Below, one piece after another: positions 1 through 12,157 of a stretch of 64,000 nt of DNA. The notes under the pieces were generated by a model that searched no databases, was not told where the DNA came from, and saw only the letters and a program-made list of their open reading frames with translations. Source of the DNA: Aquanectria penicillioides (taxonomy: Eukaryota; Ascomycota; Sordariomycetes; Hypocreales; Nectriaceae); contig PYIU01000001.1 of the NCBI GenBank assembly GCA_003415625.1, positions 5,704,746 through 5,768,745 of the forward strand. Direction: 5' to 3'. The position numbers and the translations under genes were made by a program. Position 1 is the stretch's first letter, and each line of letters opens with the position of its first letter.

Positions 1-3000
1 GTACGGCGTCGACACTCGCGCCCTAACCAAGAAGATCCGAGAGAAGGGTAGCATGCTCGGCAAGATGCGCCTTGAGTCCAAGACCCTCACCAACGGCACC
101 GTTAGCCAAGCCGATACCCCGCTGGCCCCTGCGCCTCTCGACATCTTTGAGCAGATCGACTGGGTTAACCCCAATACCAAGAACCTGGTGGCAGAGGGTG
201 AGTCTCCCCATGACTTCAGATCCGAAGGCATGCTCATCGTAGTGTAGTTTCCATCAAGGCTCCTAAACTGTATAAGCCCCCCGTCGATGTTGCTCGCAAG
301 CACCCGTCGGGGCGCACCGTCCGTGTCCTGTGTCTCGATGTCGGTATGAAGTACAACCAGCTGAGGTGCTTCCTCAAGCGCGGCGTCGAGGTTCTCGTCT
401 GCCCTTGGGACTATGACCTGGCTGGCGCCATTGACGAGTACGATGGTCTTTTCCTGTCCAACGGTCCAGGTGATCCCTCCGTCCTCGAAAACACCGTAAA
501 AAACATTTCTGCCGTCCTTGAGAAGAACAAGACTCCCGTCTTCGGTATCTGCCTGGGTCACCAGCTGCTGGCTCGCGCCTCTGGGGCCAAGACCACCAAG
601 ATGAAGTTCGGTAACCGCGGCCACAACATTCCCTGCACCAGCATGGTCACTGGAAAATGCCACATCACCTCTCAGAACCACGGTTTCGCTGTTGATGCTG
701 CCAGTCTGACTGATGGCTGGAAGGAGCTCTTCGTCAATGCCAACGACGGCAGCAACGAGGGTATCATGCACGCCGAGAAGCCTTACTTCTCCGTCCAGTT
801 CCACCCTGAGAGCACTCCTGGTCCCCGCGACACCGAGTTCCTCTTCGACGTCTTCATTGACACCATGGTCAAGTGCGCCGAGGACCCCGCTCAGCTCAGC
901 GCCCCCGTCAGCTTCCCCGGCGGCACTCTTGAAGAGAACGAGGCCCTCCACCCCCGTGTCTCTGTCCGCAAGGTTCTTGTCCTTGGTAGCGGTGGTCTGA
1001 GCATTGGCCAGGCCGGTGAATTCGACTACTCCGGTAGTCAAGCCATTAAGGCCCTGAAGGAGGAGGGCATCTACACCGTGTTGATTAACCCCAACATTGC
1101 CACTATCCAGACCTCCAAGGGCCTGGCTGACAAGGTTTACTTTCTTCCCGTCAATGCCGATTTCGTTCGCAAGGTCATCAAATACGAGCGACCCGATGCC
1201 ATCTATGTTACCTTCGGTGGACAGACCGCCCTCTCAGTCGGTATCCAGCTGAAGGATGAGTTCGAGGAGCTTGGCGTCAAGGTCCTGGGCACTCCCATTG
1301 ACACCATCATCACTACTGAGGACCGTGAGCTGTTTGCCCGCAGCATGGACTCCATTGGTGAGAAGTGTGCCAAGTCTGCCTCCGCCAACAACATTGACGA
1401 AGCTATGCACGTCGTTAAGGACATTGGATTCCCCGTCATTGTCCGTGCCGCCTATGCCCTGGGTGGTCTTGGCAGTGGTTTCGCCAACAACGAGGATGAG
1501 CTTCGCGATCTCTGCAACAAGGCCTTTGCCGCCAGTCCTCAGGTTCTCATCGAGCGCAGTATGAAAGGCTGGAAGGAGATCGAGTACGAGGTCGTCCGAG
1601 ACGCTCAGGACAACTGCATTACTGTCTGTAACATGGAAAACTTCGATCCCCTCGGTATCCACACTGGTGATTCCATCGTTGTCGCCCCCTCTCAGACTCT
1701 GTCCGATGAGGACTACAATATGCTGCGAACCACCGCCGTCAACGTCATCCGACACTTGGGCGTCGTGGGTGAGTGTAACATCCAGTATGCGCTCAACCCC
1801 TTCTCCCGCGAGTACTGCATTATCGAGGTCAACGCTCGTTTGTCTCGATCTTCTGCTCTCGCCTCCAAGGCCACTGGTTATCCCCTGGCTTTCATCGCCG
1901 CCAAGCTCGGTCTCGGCATTCCTCTCAAGGAGATCAAGAACTCCGTTACCAAGGTCACCTGTGCCTGCTTTGAGCCCTCGCTTGACTACGTCGTCGTCAA
2001 GATGCCCCGATGGGATCTCAAGAAGTTCACTCGTGTGTCCACTCAGCTGGGCTCTTCCATGAAGAGTGTCGGTGAGGTCATGAGCATTGGTCGATCTTTC
2101 GAGGAAGCTATCCAGAAGGCCATTCGTGCCATTGACTTCCACAACCTGGGCTTCGGTGAGACCAAGGCCCTGATGAGCATCGATGACGAGCTCCAGACCC
2201 CCTCCGACCAGCGTCTGTTTGCAATTGCCAACGCCATGCACGAGGGCTACACTGTCGATAAGATCTGGGAACTCACCAAGATTGACAAGTGGTTCCTGCG
2301 CAAGCTCAAGGGCCTGAGCGACTTCGCCAAGAAGATGGTCAGCTACAGCACCACCGACATTTCCAAGAGCCCCAGCATCCTCCAGCAAGCCAAGCGTCTT
2401 GGTTTCTCTGACCGACAGCTTGCCAAGTTCTGGAGCTCCAACGAGATTGCTGTTCGCCGCATGCGACTCGACGCTGGCATCCAGCCCTTTGTCAAGCAAA
2501 TTGATACCGTCGCTGCCGAATTCCCTGCTTTCACCAACTACCTCTACATGACCTACAATGCCACAGAGCACGACGTCTCCTTCGACGACCATGGCGTCAT
2601 GGTCCTGGGCTCTGGTGTCTACCGTATTGGTTCCTCCGTCGAGTTCGATTGGTGCTCAGTCCGCGCTATCCGAACCCTGCGCAGCTCTGGCTTCAAGACC
2701 ATCATGGTGAATTACAACCCCGAGACGGTGAGTACCGATTATGACGAGGCCGACAAGCTCTACTTTGAGAACATCAACCTCGAGACTATCCTGGATATCT
2801 ACCAGCTCGAGAACTCCAGCGGTGTTTTGGGTGCCATGGGTGGTCAGACCCCCAACAACATTGCTTTGCCTCTGCACCGCGCTGGCGTCAAGGTCTTGGG
2901 TACTTCCCCCGAGATGATTGACAACGCCGAGAACCGATACAAGTTCTCTCGCATGCTTGACCGCATCGGTGTCGACCAGCCTACCTGGAAGGAGCTCACC

Positions 3001-6000
3001 AGCTTCGACGAAGCCCAAGCCTTCTGTAACAAGGTCTCGTACCCCGTGCTTGTCCGGCCCTCGTACGTTCTCTCTGGTGCTGCCATGAACACAGTCTACT
3101 CTGAGAAGGATCTCGAGAACTACTTGGCACAGGCTGCTGAGGTCTCTCGCGAGCACCCCGTTGTCATCACCAAGTACATTGAGAACGCCAAGGAGATTGA
3201 GATGGACGCTGTCGCCAAGGACGGTACCGTCGTTGGTCACTTCATCTCTGAGCACGTGGAGAATGCTGGTGTCCACTCCGGTGATGCTACCCTGATCCTC
3301 CCTCCCCAGGATCTGGAGCGCACCACGATCCAGCGAATCGAGGAGGCCACCCGCAAGATCGGTGCTGCCCTCAACGTCACTGGTCCCTTCAACATTCAGT
3401 TCATTGCCAAGGACAACGATATCAAGGTCATCGAGTGCAACGTTCGTGCCTCCCGGTCTTTCCCCTTCGTCTCCAAGGTCATGGGTGTTGACCTGATCGA
3501 GATGGCTACCAAAGCCATCATGGGCCAGCCTTTCGAGGAGTACCCTCCTACTGACCTCGCCCCCGACTGCGTTGGTGTCAAGGTTCCCCAGTTCAGTTTC
3601 TCCCGTCTCTCGGGTGCCGATCCCGTGTTGGGTGTTGAAATGGCCTCTACTGGTGAAGTTGCCTGCTTTGGTGTCGACAAGAACGAGGCCTACCTCAAGG
3701 CTCTCATGTCCACCGGTTTCAAGATCCCCAAGAAGAACATTCTTCTGTCCATTGGTTCCTACAAGGACAAGCGGGAGATGTTGCCCTCTGTCGAGAAGCT
3801 CGAGAAGCTCGGCTATAAGCTCTTCGCTACCTCTGGTACTGCTGATTTCCTCCAGGAGCACGGCGTCAAGGTTCAGTACCTCGAGGTCCTTGGCAAGGAG
3901 GAGGATCAGACCTCCGAGTTCTCGCTCACTCAGCATCTGGCCAAAAACACCATCGATCTGTACATCAACCTGCCTTCCAACAACAAGTACCGACGACCTG
4001 CCAACTACATGAGCAAGGGCTACCAGACCCGTCGTATGGCTGTCGACTACCAGATTCCTCTCGTTACCAACGTGAAGAACGCCAAGATTCTCGTCGAGGC
4101 TATCGCTCGCCACTTCGAGCTTGATGTTTCGAAGCGAGACTACCAGACTAGCCACCGCACTATTGTCCTTCCCGGCCTCATCAACATTGCGGCCTTTGTT
4201 CCTGGCATCGTCTCCGCCGACAGCGCTGATCTGCAGGCCGTAACTAAGGCCTCCATCTCCGCTGGTTTCAGCATGATCCGTGTCATGCCTCTAGGTCTGG
4301 ACGGCTCCATCACTGATGCCCTCAGCCTGAGCGCCGCCCAGCAGAACTCCAAGCGAGGTGGATTCTGTGACTACAACTTCTCTGTGTCTGCCACTTCCGA
4401 CAACGCTGATCAGATTAGCCACGTCACTGGCGAGGTGGGCTCCCTGTTCATCCCCTTCAACCACCTGTCTGGCAACATCAGCAAGGTCGCCGCCGTCACC
4501 GCTCACTTCGATGCTTGGCCCAACCACAAGCCCATTGTGACCGACGCCAAGTTGACCGACCTCGCCTCCATTCTCCTGCTGGCTAGCCTGCATAACCGCC
4601 GCATTCACGTTACTTCCATCACCAACAAGGATGACATCAAGCTCATTGCTCTGAGCAAGGAGAAGGGCCTACAGGTCACTTGCGACGTTTCCATCTACTC
4701 GCTGTACCTCTCGCAGAAGGACTTCCCTGACTGCGACCGCCTGCCTACTCAGGCTGACCAAGAGGCTCTCTGGGAGCACATGAGCACCATCGACGTCTTC
4801 TCGATCGGCTCCCTCCCCTACCAGCTGGCTACCTCGATGGGCCACAAGGCCGATCCCTCCACAGGTATCTCCGACGCCCTGCCTCTCCTCCTCACCTCAG
4901 TTGCTGAGGGCAAGCTGAGCGTCGATGACATCAAGGCTCGTCTCTACACCAACCCAATGGAGATCTTTGAGCTCCACGAGCAGATTGGCACCACCATTGA
5001 GGCTGAGATCGACCGTCCATACACCGTCGGCACTAGTTCTTCCTGGTCGCCTTTCGAGGGCCGTCGCATGCGGGCCTCTGTCCAGCGAGTCACCTTCCAG
5101 AACACCACCGTCTGCCTGGATGGTGAGGTTCTGCCGGTCTCTCCCCAGGGCAAGGATATGTCGTCTCACATCATCCCTCCCATGTCTCCTCCCGTCAAGC
5201 CTACGGTGGCTTCCATTGCTCAGACCACCGAGTCCCCTCAGGCTCGTCGTCTCTCGATGCTGGGTGGTATCAGGCCTCTGAACCGTCTTCGCCCCGTCGA
5301 GGGCAGCGCCATTGCTCCGGCTCTGCCCGTCAAGGCCGCCGGCCCCTTTGACGATCTTGCTCCAGCTCTGCAGCTGCAGCCTCTGGTGAGCACGTCGATC
5401 CAGCAGCTTCTCTCTCAGCCTTCCTCGTTCAAGCACACCCACGTGTTGTCGGTCAAGTCTTACACTCGTGCTGACCTGCACCTGCTCTTCACCCTGGCCC
5501 AGGAAATGCGCCTTGGTGTCCAGCGCGAGGGTGTCCTCAACATCCTCCGTGGCCGTGTTCTCACCACCCTCTTCTACGAGCCCTCGACTCGCACCTCGGC
5601 CTCGTTCGACGCTGCTATGCAACGCCTGGGTGGACGAACTGTCACCGTCAGCACCTCCCAGTCCTCTGTCCAAAAGGGCGAGTCCCTCCAGGACACCATC
5701 CGCACTCTGGCCTGCTACGGCGATGCCGTCGTCCTCCGCCACCCCGATGAGAACAGCGTTGCCGTCGCCCAGAAGTACAGCCCTGTGCCGGTGATCAACG
5801 CTGGCAACGGTAGCAAGGAGCACCCTACCCAGGCCTTCCTCGACCTCTTCACTATCCGTGAGGAGCTTGGTACGGTCCAGGGTCTGACCATCACCTTCCT
5901 GGGTGATCTCCTTTACGGCCGACCCGTGCACTCCCTGGTCTACCTGCTCCGTCACTACCAGGTCCAGGTCCAGCTAGTCGCCCCAAGAGCCTTCAGCTGC

Positions 6001-6396
6001 CTGCCAAGGTCCGCGAGCAGCTAGTTGCCTCGGGCCAGCTCTTGTGCGAGTCTGAGAGCTTGACTCCTGAGATTCTGGCTCGCAGCGATGTCCTCTACTG
6101 CACCCGCGTCCAGCGTGAGCGCTTCCCCACTGAGGAGGACTACCAGCGTGTCAAGAACTCTTACCGCGTGGACAACGCCTCCCTCAAGCACGCTAAGACC
6201 TCCATGGTTGTCATGCACCCTCTGCCCCGCAACGAAGAGGTTGCCGAGGAGGTCGACTTTGACCAGCGTGCTGCCTACTTCCGCCAAGTAAGTCCGATTT
6301 ACCGTTTATTTAGATCATGGCTAACAGTTTTCTTAGATGCGATATGGCCTGTACTGCCGCATGGCTCTGTTGGCGTTGGTCATGGCTGATTCGTAA
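1..6396 (+). CDS. URA2: URA2-type multifunctional carbamoyl-phosphate synthase / aspartate carbamoyltransferase (5' end missing, one frameshift)
   Basis: The first two steps of pyrimidine synthesis in one cytosolic polypeptide. Exons: <1-197, 248-6287, 6337-6396; introns 198-247 and 6288-6336 (branch CTAAC at 6321). About 2,098 residues are visible; roughly the first 150 residues of a ~2,200-residue family lie outside the window. Order: glutaminase (catalytic Cys in GICLGHQ, His-Glu in QFHPES), two CPSase halves ([20 protein letters not shown]), dihydroorotase-like linker, ATCase ([28 protein letters not shown]). The DHOase-like part starts [13 protein letters not shown] and lacks the HxH zinc ligands of active enzymes, as known for fungal URA2/pyrABCN. 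At 5977-5985 the frame breaks: GTC GCC CCA AGA, where GTC GCC CCC AAG is needed. Beyond it the ATCase end ([17 protein letters not shown]) continues in the next frame to [15 protein letters not shown]. The break probably reflects one missed C. Feedback by UTP is family knowledge, not visible here. Confidence 0.95.
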
Positions 6397-7921
6397 ATTT
6401 CGGAGGATATGGGTTATAACAAAAGTCCTTTGTGTGGTTTAGAGAATTGTTTGTATTGAGTTTGGCCGGATAGAAATGGCGGTGCTTAGCAAGTATTTCA
6501 TCATGCGGTTAAATGCCCGGTGCACGTATTATGATTATAGATGTGTAATTCCGACGACTCGCGTTGTCGTATACGTATATGTATGTATAGTTTGTATATA
6601 TTATGTATGTTATGTTTACGTTATGTGTGTTATGTGTGTTATGTGTGTGTGTTTTATGTGTGTCGTGTCGTGGCGTGTAAATCAGGTCGTTGACAAATTC
6701 CTGGGGGTACCATTGGCTCCATCCACCCGGTTCGCAAAAATGACAGTGCCGTCGCCCGACGTTTACTCTTCCTACCACTGACTCGGGGCGGTGCCGCTTT
6801 TGAAGAACGTATCATTGCGAACGGCCTCATTTCTAGCCGATTTTATTGTCGTGAGCGAGGTTAGATCATTATAAGTGGATCTACTCTAGTCTTGGCTTGA
6901 ATGATGCCATGTGCATCCCTGACGCAATCTGACAGTCATAGGTAAAATGTATCTTTCCAAATACTCTACTGCTTCCTCCAAAGGAATCCTATTCCCTCGT
7001 TTTTAGCATCTAGTTGAGTTTTATTCGCCAATCTTCACTCATTTGGATTGTGTGTTAGTAACCCCGATGTTGCATGTGGTTCGTCTCCGAAGCTACGGTC
7101 TCGAGTCCTTCGGCTCAACGTTATTTGATGCCTCCGTTGGAGTTTGTTATTTAAAAAATTGAGCACCCTTGCTTTGGAATGCGTGAGAGGATACAAGGAA
7201 GGGTTGTTTAGAGGACCTGATGAATACCAACGACAGCTTTTCAATGGTCAAGATGAATAGAACATTTTTAGATGTAGGAGAGTGGGTGCCCTCAATTAAG
7301 CAGACTATTTCATGTCGCTAGGAAGACTGTTTGATCTAGATTGGTGCACGATAAAAGCTTGTGGCTTCGAGGGATGGCGTCGTGTATGGAACGGTAAGCT
7401 GAATCTTGATTTGATAGAAGGGGTTGATATTCAGTCGTTGATAGGTTTATAAGCACTTGAACATGTGCCTATCCGACACGGCTTGAAATTCTGCTTCAAA
7501 GACAAAAAGGTCTGGCGATCAGGATGCTATTGTGAGAGCATTCTAGATCGACTTGAGCTATTAATATTCTGTTAATAAGCCAGCCTGCTTGCGCCTGGCT
7601 GACGTGCCCGACGGCATCGACAACGGCGATGATGATGATGAATGATGAACGATGAATGAGGATGATGATGGTGAAAGCAGCAACGACGCTAAACCCAATG
7701 CGTCGACCGCCGGATGTCCCTTGGCGTGCTTGGGTGCTTGAAAAACGGTCACCCCACTCCGGAGCCCGGATGAAGAAAGACTCACAGTGACAGTGACGCG
7801 CGAGACTTTTCAACTTATAAGTCGCTCTTTTGCCTCTCAAAAGCTCGACATCAATCCCTCTGGCTCTCACCGGCAGTCAATGCACCCGGCCCTCAAGACA
7901 TATTTCCTGTGCACCGCAAGA
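6397..7921. other. Intergenic: URA2 3' side and PDX3 promoter
   Basis: No supportable gene. 6570-6670 is a T/G-rich microsatellite built from TATGTGTGT-like units in the likely URA2 3' UTR. 7630-7680 carries GATGATGATG/AATGATGAAC short repeats. The remainder is AT-richer unique sequence. Short reading frames on both strands look like chance. Confidence 0.6.
6570..6670. repeat. TATGTGTGT-type microsatellite
   Basis: Imperfect run of TATG/TATGTGTGT units just downstream of the URA2 stop. It is low-complexity sequence, likely transcribed as 3' UTR or lying just past it. Confidence 0.7.
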
Positions 7922-8907
7922 ATGGCTCTGCATCCGCCGCCCGAGACGTCCAAGCTCATCTGTACGTGACTGACTCTTTGCAACTCGGCTCATCCACCTC
8001 CACGAGTCGTGGGGTTGGTTACCCTGCCTGACCTTTACCCCTCCCCACCACGATGATCATCGTCAATCACATGTCGTGCGCTGCGCGCTCGTTCCTGGAT
8101 GTGATGTGACACGACTTTGGCAGCCGTGACTCCCGCTGCTGACTGATACTGACTGATACTGACTGATACTGACTGATACTGACTGATGCTGGCTGGTACT
8201 GATTGATTGAACTAGTCGCCCCCGCTGGCTCCAAGGCTCGCGGCCAGGCAGAGCAATTCACCAAGGGCTCGCTCACCCGCGCCGATCTCGATGCCTCGCC
8301 CATCACCCAGTATCACGCCTGGTTCTCCCAGGCCCAGAAGCCCAACTCGGGCGTCCCCCATCCCGAGGCATCCACGCTGTCCACCGCCCACCTGCCGTCT
8401 GGCCGTGTGTCCTCTCGCACCGTGTACCTGAAGGAGCTGGATCCTCGCGGCTTCGTCGTCTACACCAACCTCGGCACCTCCCGCAAGAGCATCGACATCG
8501 CCTCCAACCCCCGCGCCGCCCTGCTCTTCTTCTGGGAGGCCCTCCAGCGCCAGGTCCACGTCGAGGGCCGCGTCGAGCGAGTCTCACGTGAGGAGAGCCA
8601 GCAGTACTACTCCACCCGCGCCCGCGGCAGCCGCATCGGCGCCTGGGCGAGCCGCCAGAGCCAGGTCCTGGAGCCCCAGGGCGAGGGCGACGATGGCCGC
8701 AAGCAACTCGAGGGCTGGGTGAGCGAGGCGGAGGAGCGCTTCAACGGTACCAACGAGATCCCCGTGCCCGAGTTCTGGGGCGGCCTGAGGATCGTGCCGG
8801 ACAAAATCGAGTTTTGGCAGGGCAGAGAGAGCAGACTGCACGATAGGTTCGTGTACGAGCGAGAGGATGAGAGCGATGAGTGGAAGCTGCAGCGTCTGAG
8901 CCCGTAA
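7922..8907 (+). CDS. PDX3: Pyridoxamine/pyridoxine 5'-phosphate oxidase
   Basis: FMN-dependent enzyme oxidising pyridoxine/pyridoxamine 5'-phosphate to pyridoxal 5'-phosphate. Exons 7922-7961 and 8216-8907, intron 7962-8215 (gtacgt...ctag), 243 residues, close to yeast Pdx3. Family landmarks: LPSGRVSSRTVYLKELD (FMN-contacting region), YTNLGTSRKSIDIASNP, ALLFFWEALQRQVHVEG, RGSRIGAWASRQS and the C-terminal WGGLRIVPDKIEFWQGR followed by SRLHDRFVY. I chose ATG 7922 because MALHPPPETSKLIFAP matches the short N-terminus of fungal homologues and has A at -3. An in-frame ATG at 7880 would add 14 residues. The 254-nt intron is unusually long for this window and is partly made of a 10-bp tandem repeat. 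The gene stands alone between intergenic regions of 1.5 and 2 kb. Confidence 0.95.
8141..8200 (+). repeat. 10-bp tandem repeat inside the PDX3 intron
   Basis: Four exact copies of GACTGATACT (8141-8180) followed by two degenerate copies (8181-8200), ending 15 bp before the intron's 3' splice site. CTGAT/CTGAC within each unit resembles the fungal branch-site consensus, so several alternative branch points are available. Confidence 0.9.
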
Positions 8908-10929
8908 TTGTGACGAATCTAGAGGTCTAGAAGGCGCATTGTAACTCCACTCGCCCATTGATTTGATATACAGAGATGGCAATATTAGACGCTAGAATTT
9001 CTCGCATGGTTCAAAAGCATTGATTTCCTTTCGACGGCCACGTCTTTAAATTGTCGTGACTTACCTCTTCAATCCCTCCGTCATTCATTTCGTTGAATGG
9101 TAATTCTTTTCACCGTTCCTCCAACTGCCTTGAGCCCGATGGAAGAGTCGATTCGATCGCTCAATCTCGATTGAACCATCTCGGTCCATTCAATTCCCCC
9201 CCTCACCAAGTATACACTCGCCCATAAACAACCCTAAGATGACACGCGACCATCAGGATGCGATTGGATTCACCGACTGGAAAGCAGATTGCCAATTCGA
9301 CCTCACAAGGCACACTAACACATCCACCCTCAAGCGTCATCCCTTCCAAGGCTTGTTGATATCATACAAACCCACATGTACCTCCTAGGAACCCCCCGAA
9401 CAAAACAACGTCGCAATCGCAAATGCCCCAATCCATTTATTTAGCTGTGCATTGCGTCCGTGGAACCTGTTCTGGACAAGGGAAGTGATCACAAGACATC
9501 GTAGAACCCATTGGGGAACTGATTTTCCAGGTGGCAACAAAGCACCCAGGTTAAGCATTGGGCTCAATGACGTATGCAGAACGACGCTCAACGCACCGTT
9601 CTGGTCACTGCGCCTGTGATCATCACTGCTACATCAGGGTTATTGCCTTGCCGAGATTCGCGCCGTGTCAGATCTCGCTCTCAGTCATGAGCAATGTTCA
9701 GCTGTGATTATCACATCGGCTGGGGAAAACTTCTGAGCTATCAATTTCTCGGCCGGGCAGCTATCATGTCGATGACGAGGCCTTAAACCGCTTGGCCCCG
9801 CTAACCTGTCCATCAGCCCACGTCGTCTCCCACGAAGCGGAGGCAGCCAGAGTATTCTCCCCTAATCTCTGTTATCCATGGGGCCAGCAAATGGAGAGAG
9901 GGAAAATAAAGGGGAGCGAGTTGGTACCAGGGGCCAATTCCAAGTAGATACATGGCTATCACAAGTAGCACCTCGGATGGCGATCTGGAGAGATACACCA
10001 GCCGGGGTCATATGAGCACACCAATAAGCCTTCGCTTTCCTCTCATTGTTTGCAGTTCAACCTTCGGATTGGATCAAGATCGAACCCTCCTATCGGTAGC
10101 CGTGGCCATTTCATTATTTACGTCGTACGTTCTCGGTAGGTGGCGTCGGTTCTGCCATAAATAGACGGCAGCAATGGCCAGAGACGAAATAGGGGAGGCC
10201 CTTAAGCGAATTCCAAGGGCCAACGTGTACAACACAACAACCGTATCTGCACCATGGCAGACGAAAATGTGGCCAAAACCAAGGCGAGGATCACGCAAGC
10301 AAGATCAAAGCGGTGCAGGGGAAAAAAAGAGGAAGCATCCAGACATTACAAGAAAAGAACACTATGGACCAGAATATACGATAAGGGGTATGTGCAATCC
10401 TGGTATCCCATGCCAAAAGCGAGCCTAAACCGAACCAGACCAGCGCAAGGTCGTAAGATTCCATGCCATCCGGACAAAAATCAAGTGCAAAATAAACCGT
10501 CCATGAACAAGACCCTGGATTACAATAGTGACGAAAAAAAAAAAAAAAAAAAAAAGGTGTCCATAAAAAAAACACAGGACACAACAAAAACATGACAACG
10601 ATGTTGACCGCCGCTGCCAGACGCGTCAATCCCTCCAGGTAGGGAGTTTCAAAAGAAGAAAAAAACCAACAAAGCAAGCCGATGCCAATGCCAATGCCAA
10701 TGATGCCAGATCAAGTCGCTGAAAGCCCATTACAAGAAATCGCCCATTACGTGTGAGTAGTTTTTTGAGTAAACGCCGCGCCGATGCCGAATACCAGAGT
10801 AAAAAAACAAATCAACCAATAAAAGCAACCCTGGGATAAAGGGATTATGACCCGTGCCATTAAACAACGCCGTTTTGTGTGTATGTGTGTGTGTGTGCCG
10901 TACGTATTGATTGTATTCTCCGTCGTTTC
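8908..10929. other. Intergenic between PDX3 and the cyclin gene
   Basis: Convergent 3' flanks of about 2 kb without a convincing reading frame. It contains a 22-nt poly(A) run (10534-10555), a CCAATG-like short repeat near 10681-10705 and a GT microsatellite at about 10876-10896, close to the cyclin stop. Confidence 0.6.
10534..10555 (+). repeat. Poly(A) homopolymer, 22 nt
   Basis: Uninterrupted run of A between PDX3 and the cyclin gene. No reverse-transcriptase-like sequence or target-site duplication was seen around it, so I do not call a retroelement. Confidence 0.85.
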
Positions 10930-12157
10930 TCATGCCTTGAAGTGCTGGAAATAATCGTCTGAAAGCGCCGAGGGCCGTGGGGTCCTGGCCTGTGATACAT
11001 CTGCTGCGGGGGTGTCGACGGGTGTCAGCGTCAGCCCCAGCCCCAGGGTTCCCTTGCCCGAGCCGAGCGTCTTGGAGCGGGTGTGAGAGGGAACGTAGTT
11101 GCTGGATCCGACGTCATCCTCGTCGCTGGAGGCAGCGGCGTATTCTTCGAGGTCCCAGCCGGGCTGCTGGGCGGCGAGCTGCATGTCGACCATGGCGTCG
11201 GTGAGGCACTCGTCGTCGCAGAGCGGCATGATGCGGTAGTTCAGGTGCTCCATGATGCACCGCTCGGTGACATTGAGCTGCTGGTGCGACCACATGTTGC
11301 GTCCCCACGCCTGGCAGTAGTACTGCGAGGCGTCCTGGGGGTCCTCGGTGAACTTGACGGCGATGACGAGCGCGGCGATGACGATGAGCTCCGGGTTGAC
11401 GGAGTCGATGTGCAGCTGCTGGCGCTGGGGTAGGAAGGGGCTCGGGGGAAGAGTGTGTCGCTTGTTGGCGGAGGAGGAGGAGGAGGAGGAGGAGAAGAAG
11501 TCGGAACGGAGAGGGCAGGTGATGCGCCAGCGACGGGCGAAGCGGGAGTCGAGGCTGTCGAGGATGCAGACGGCCAGGGCGACCGTCTCGATGGGGAGGT
11601 TCGCGCGGCTAAGAATGGCCTGTACGAGAGGAACGGAGGCGGTGGCCAGCGAGGCCGATGAGGGAATGAGGTTGACGAGGTGGATGGCGGGGCCTGCGAG
11701 TATCCAGGGTTAGACGCGGGTCAAACAGACAGGAAGACAAGACAAGACAAAACAACAGAAACAGAAACAGAAACAGAACAAGCACATATGGAAAAGAAAA
11801 AGAAAGAAAAAAAGATCCAATGTGCTTTTGTGTCCCTCGTCTCCAAAATAGCTCTCTCAACATACCTCGGAATCGTGGCATCAATGGCTCGCCGTCTTCG
11901 AGAGTCGTCCGCGGGGACTGGGCGGCCGAGGAGTTACGGAGCTTGGGGGCGGTGTGGAAGGTTGGAGAGCGGACGATAGGTGAAGTAACCCTCTCGGTCG
12001 TCGCTGGTAGTAGCGTGCTCAACGGCAGCGTGGTGCTTGGTGTCTCGTCGCATGGTGTCGGCTGGAGGAGATGTCGATGCAGGTAATAGTAGTAGCGGTA
12101 GTGGTGGTAATGGCGCTTCGTCCAGGCCTCGATCCACAACAATAATAGCAGTCCCAA
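10930..12157 (-). CDS. Pho85-type (PCL-like) cyclin, N-terminus uncertain
   Basis: Regulatory subunit of a cyclin-dependent kinase, probably the Pho85 class. Exon 2 is 10930-11693, the intron 11694-11865 (gtatgt...gcag), and exon 1 ends at 11866. The joined frame reads RFRGPAIHLVNLIPSS, then VALAVCILDSLDSRF, a poly-Ser run from GGA repeats, ELIVIAALVIAVKFTEDP and LNVTERCIMEHLNYRIMPL, the helices of a fungal PCL cyclin box, then an acidic/Ser-Thr tail. The only unbroken frame starts at ATG 12157 (351 residues) but gives an implausible Tyr/His/Leu-rich start. ATG 12052 gives a more natural start (MRRDTKHH..., ending YFTYRPLSNLP) that stops after 39 residues. Its continuation TPPPSS lies one base out of frame and the later EPLMPRFR one further. 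Two lost C/G bases in exon 1 would join them; this is inference. The cyclin box itself is secure. Confidence 0.8.

Noticed and set aside
1234..5955. Long antisense frames (452, 499 and 352 codons) on the minus strand across URA2
   Set aside because: They mirror the URA2 frame. Strong C-ending codon bias removes stop codons from the complementary frame. Their composition is Leu/Val/Gly/Asp-rich without domains.
8141..8200. Regular short repeats that could suggest a CRISPR-like array
   Set aside because: The unit is 10 bp with no spacers, inside a eukaryotic intron; it is a simple tandem repeat.
10534..10555. Poly(A) run as the tail of a retroposed element
   Set aside because: No element body, target-site duplication or coding remnant on either side.
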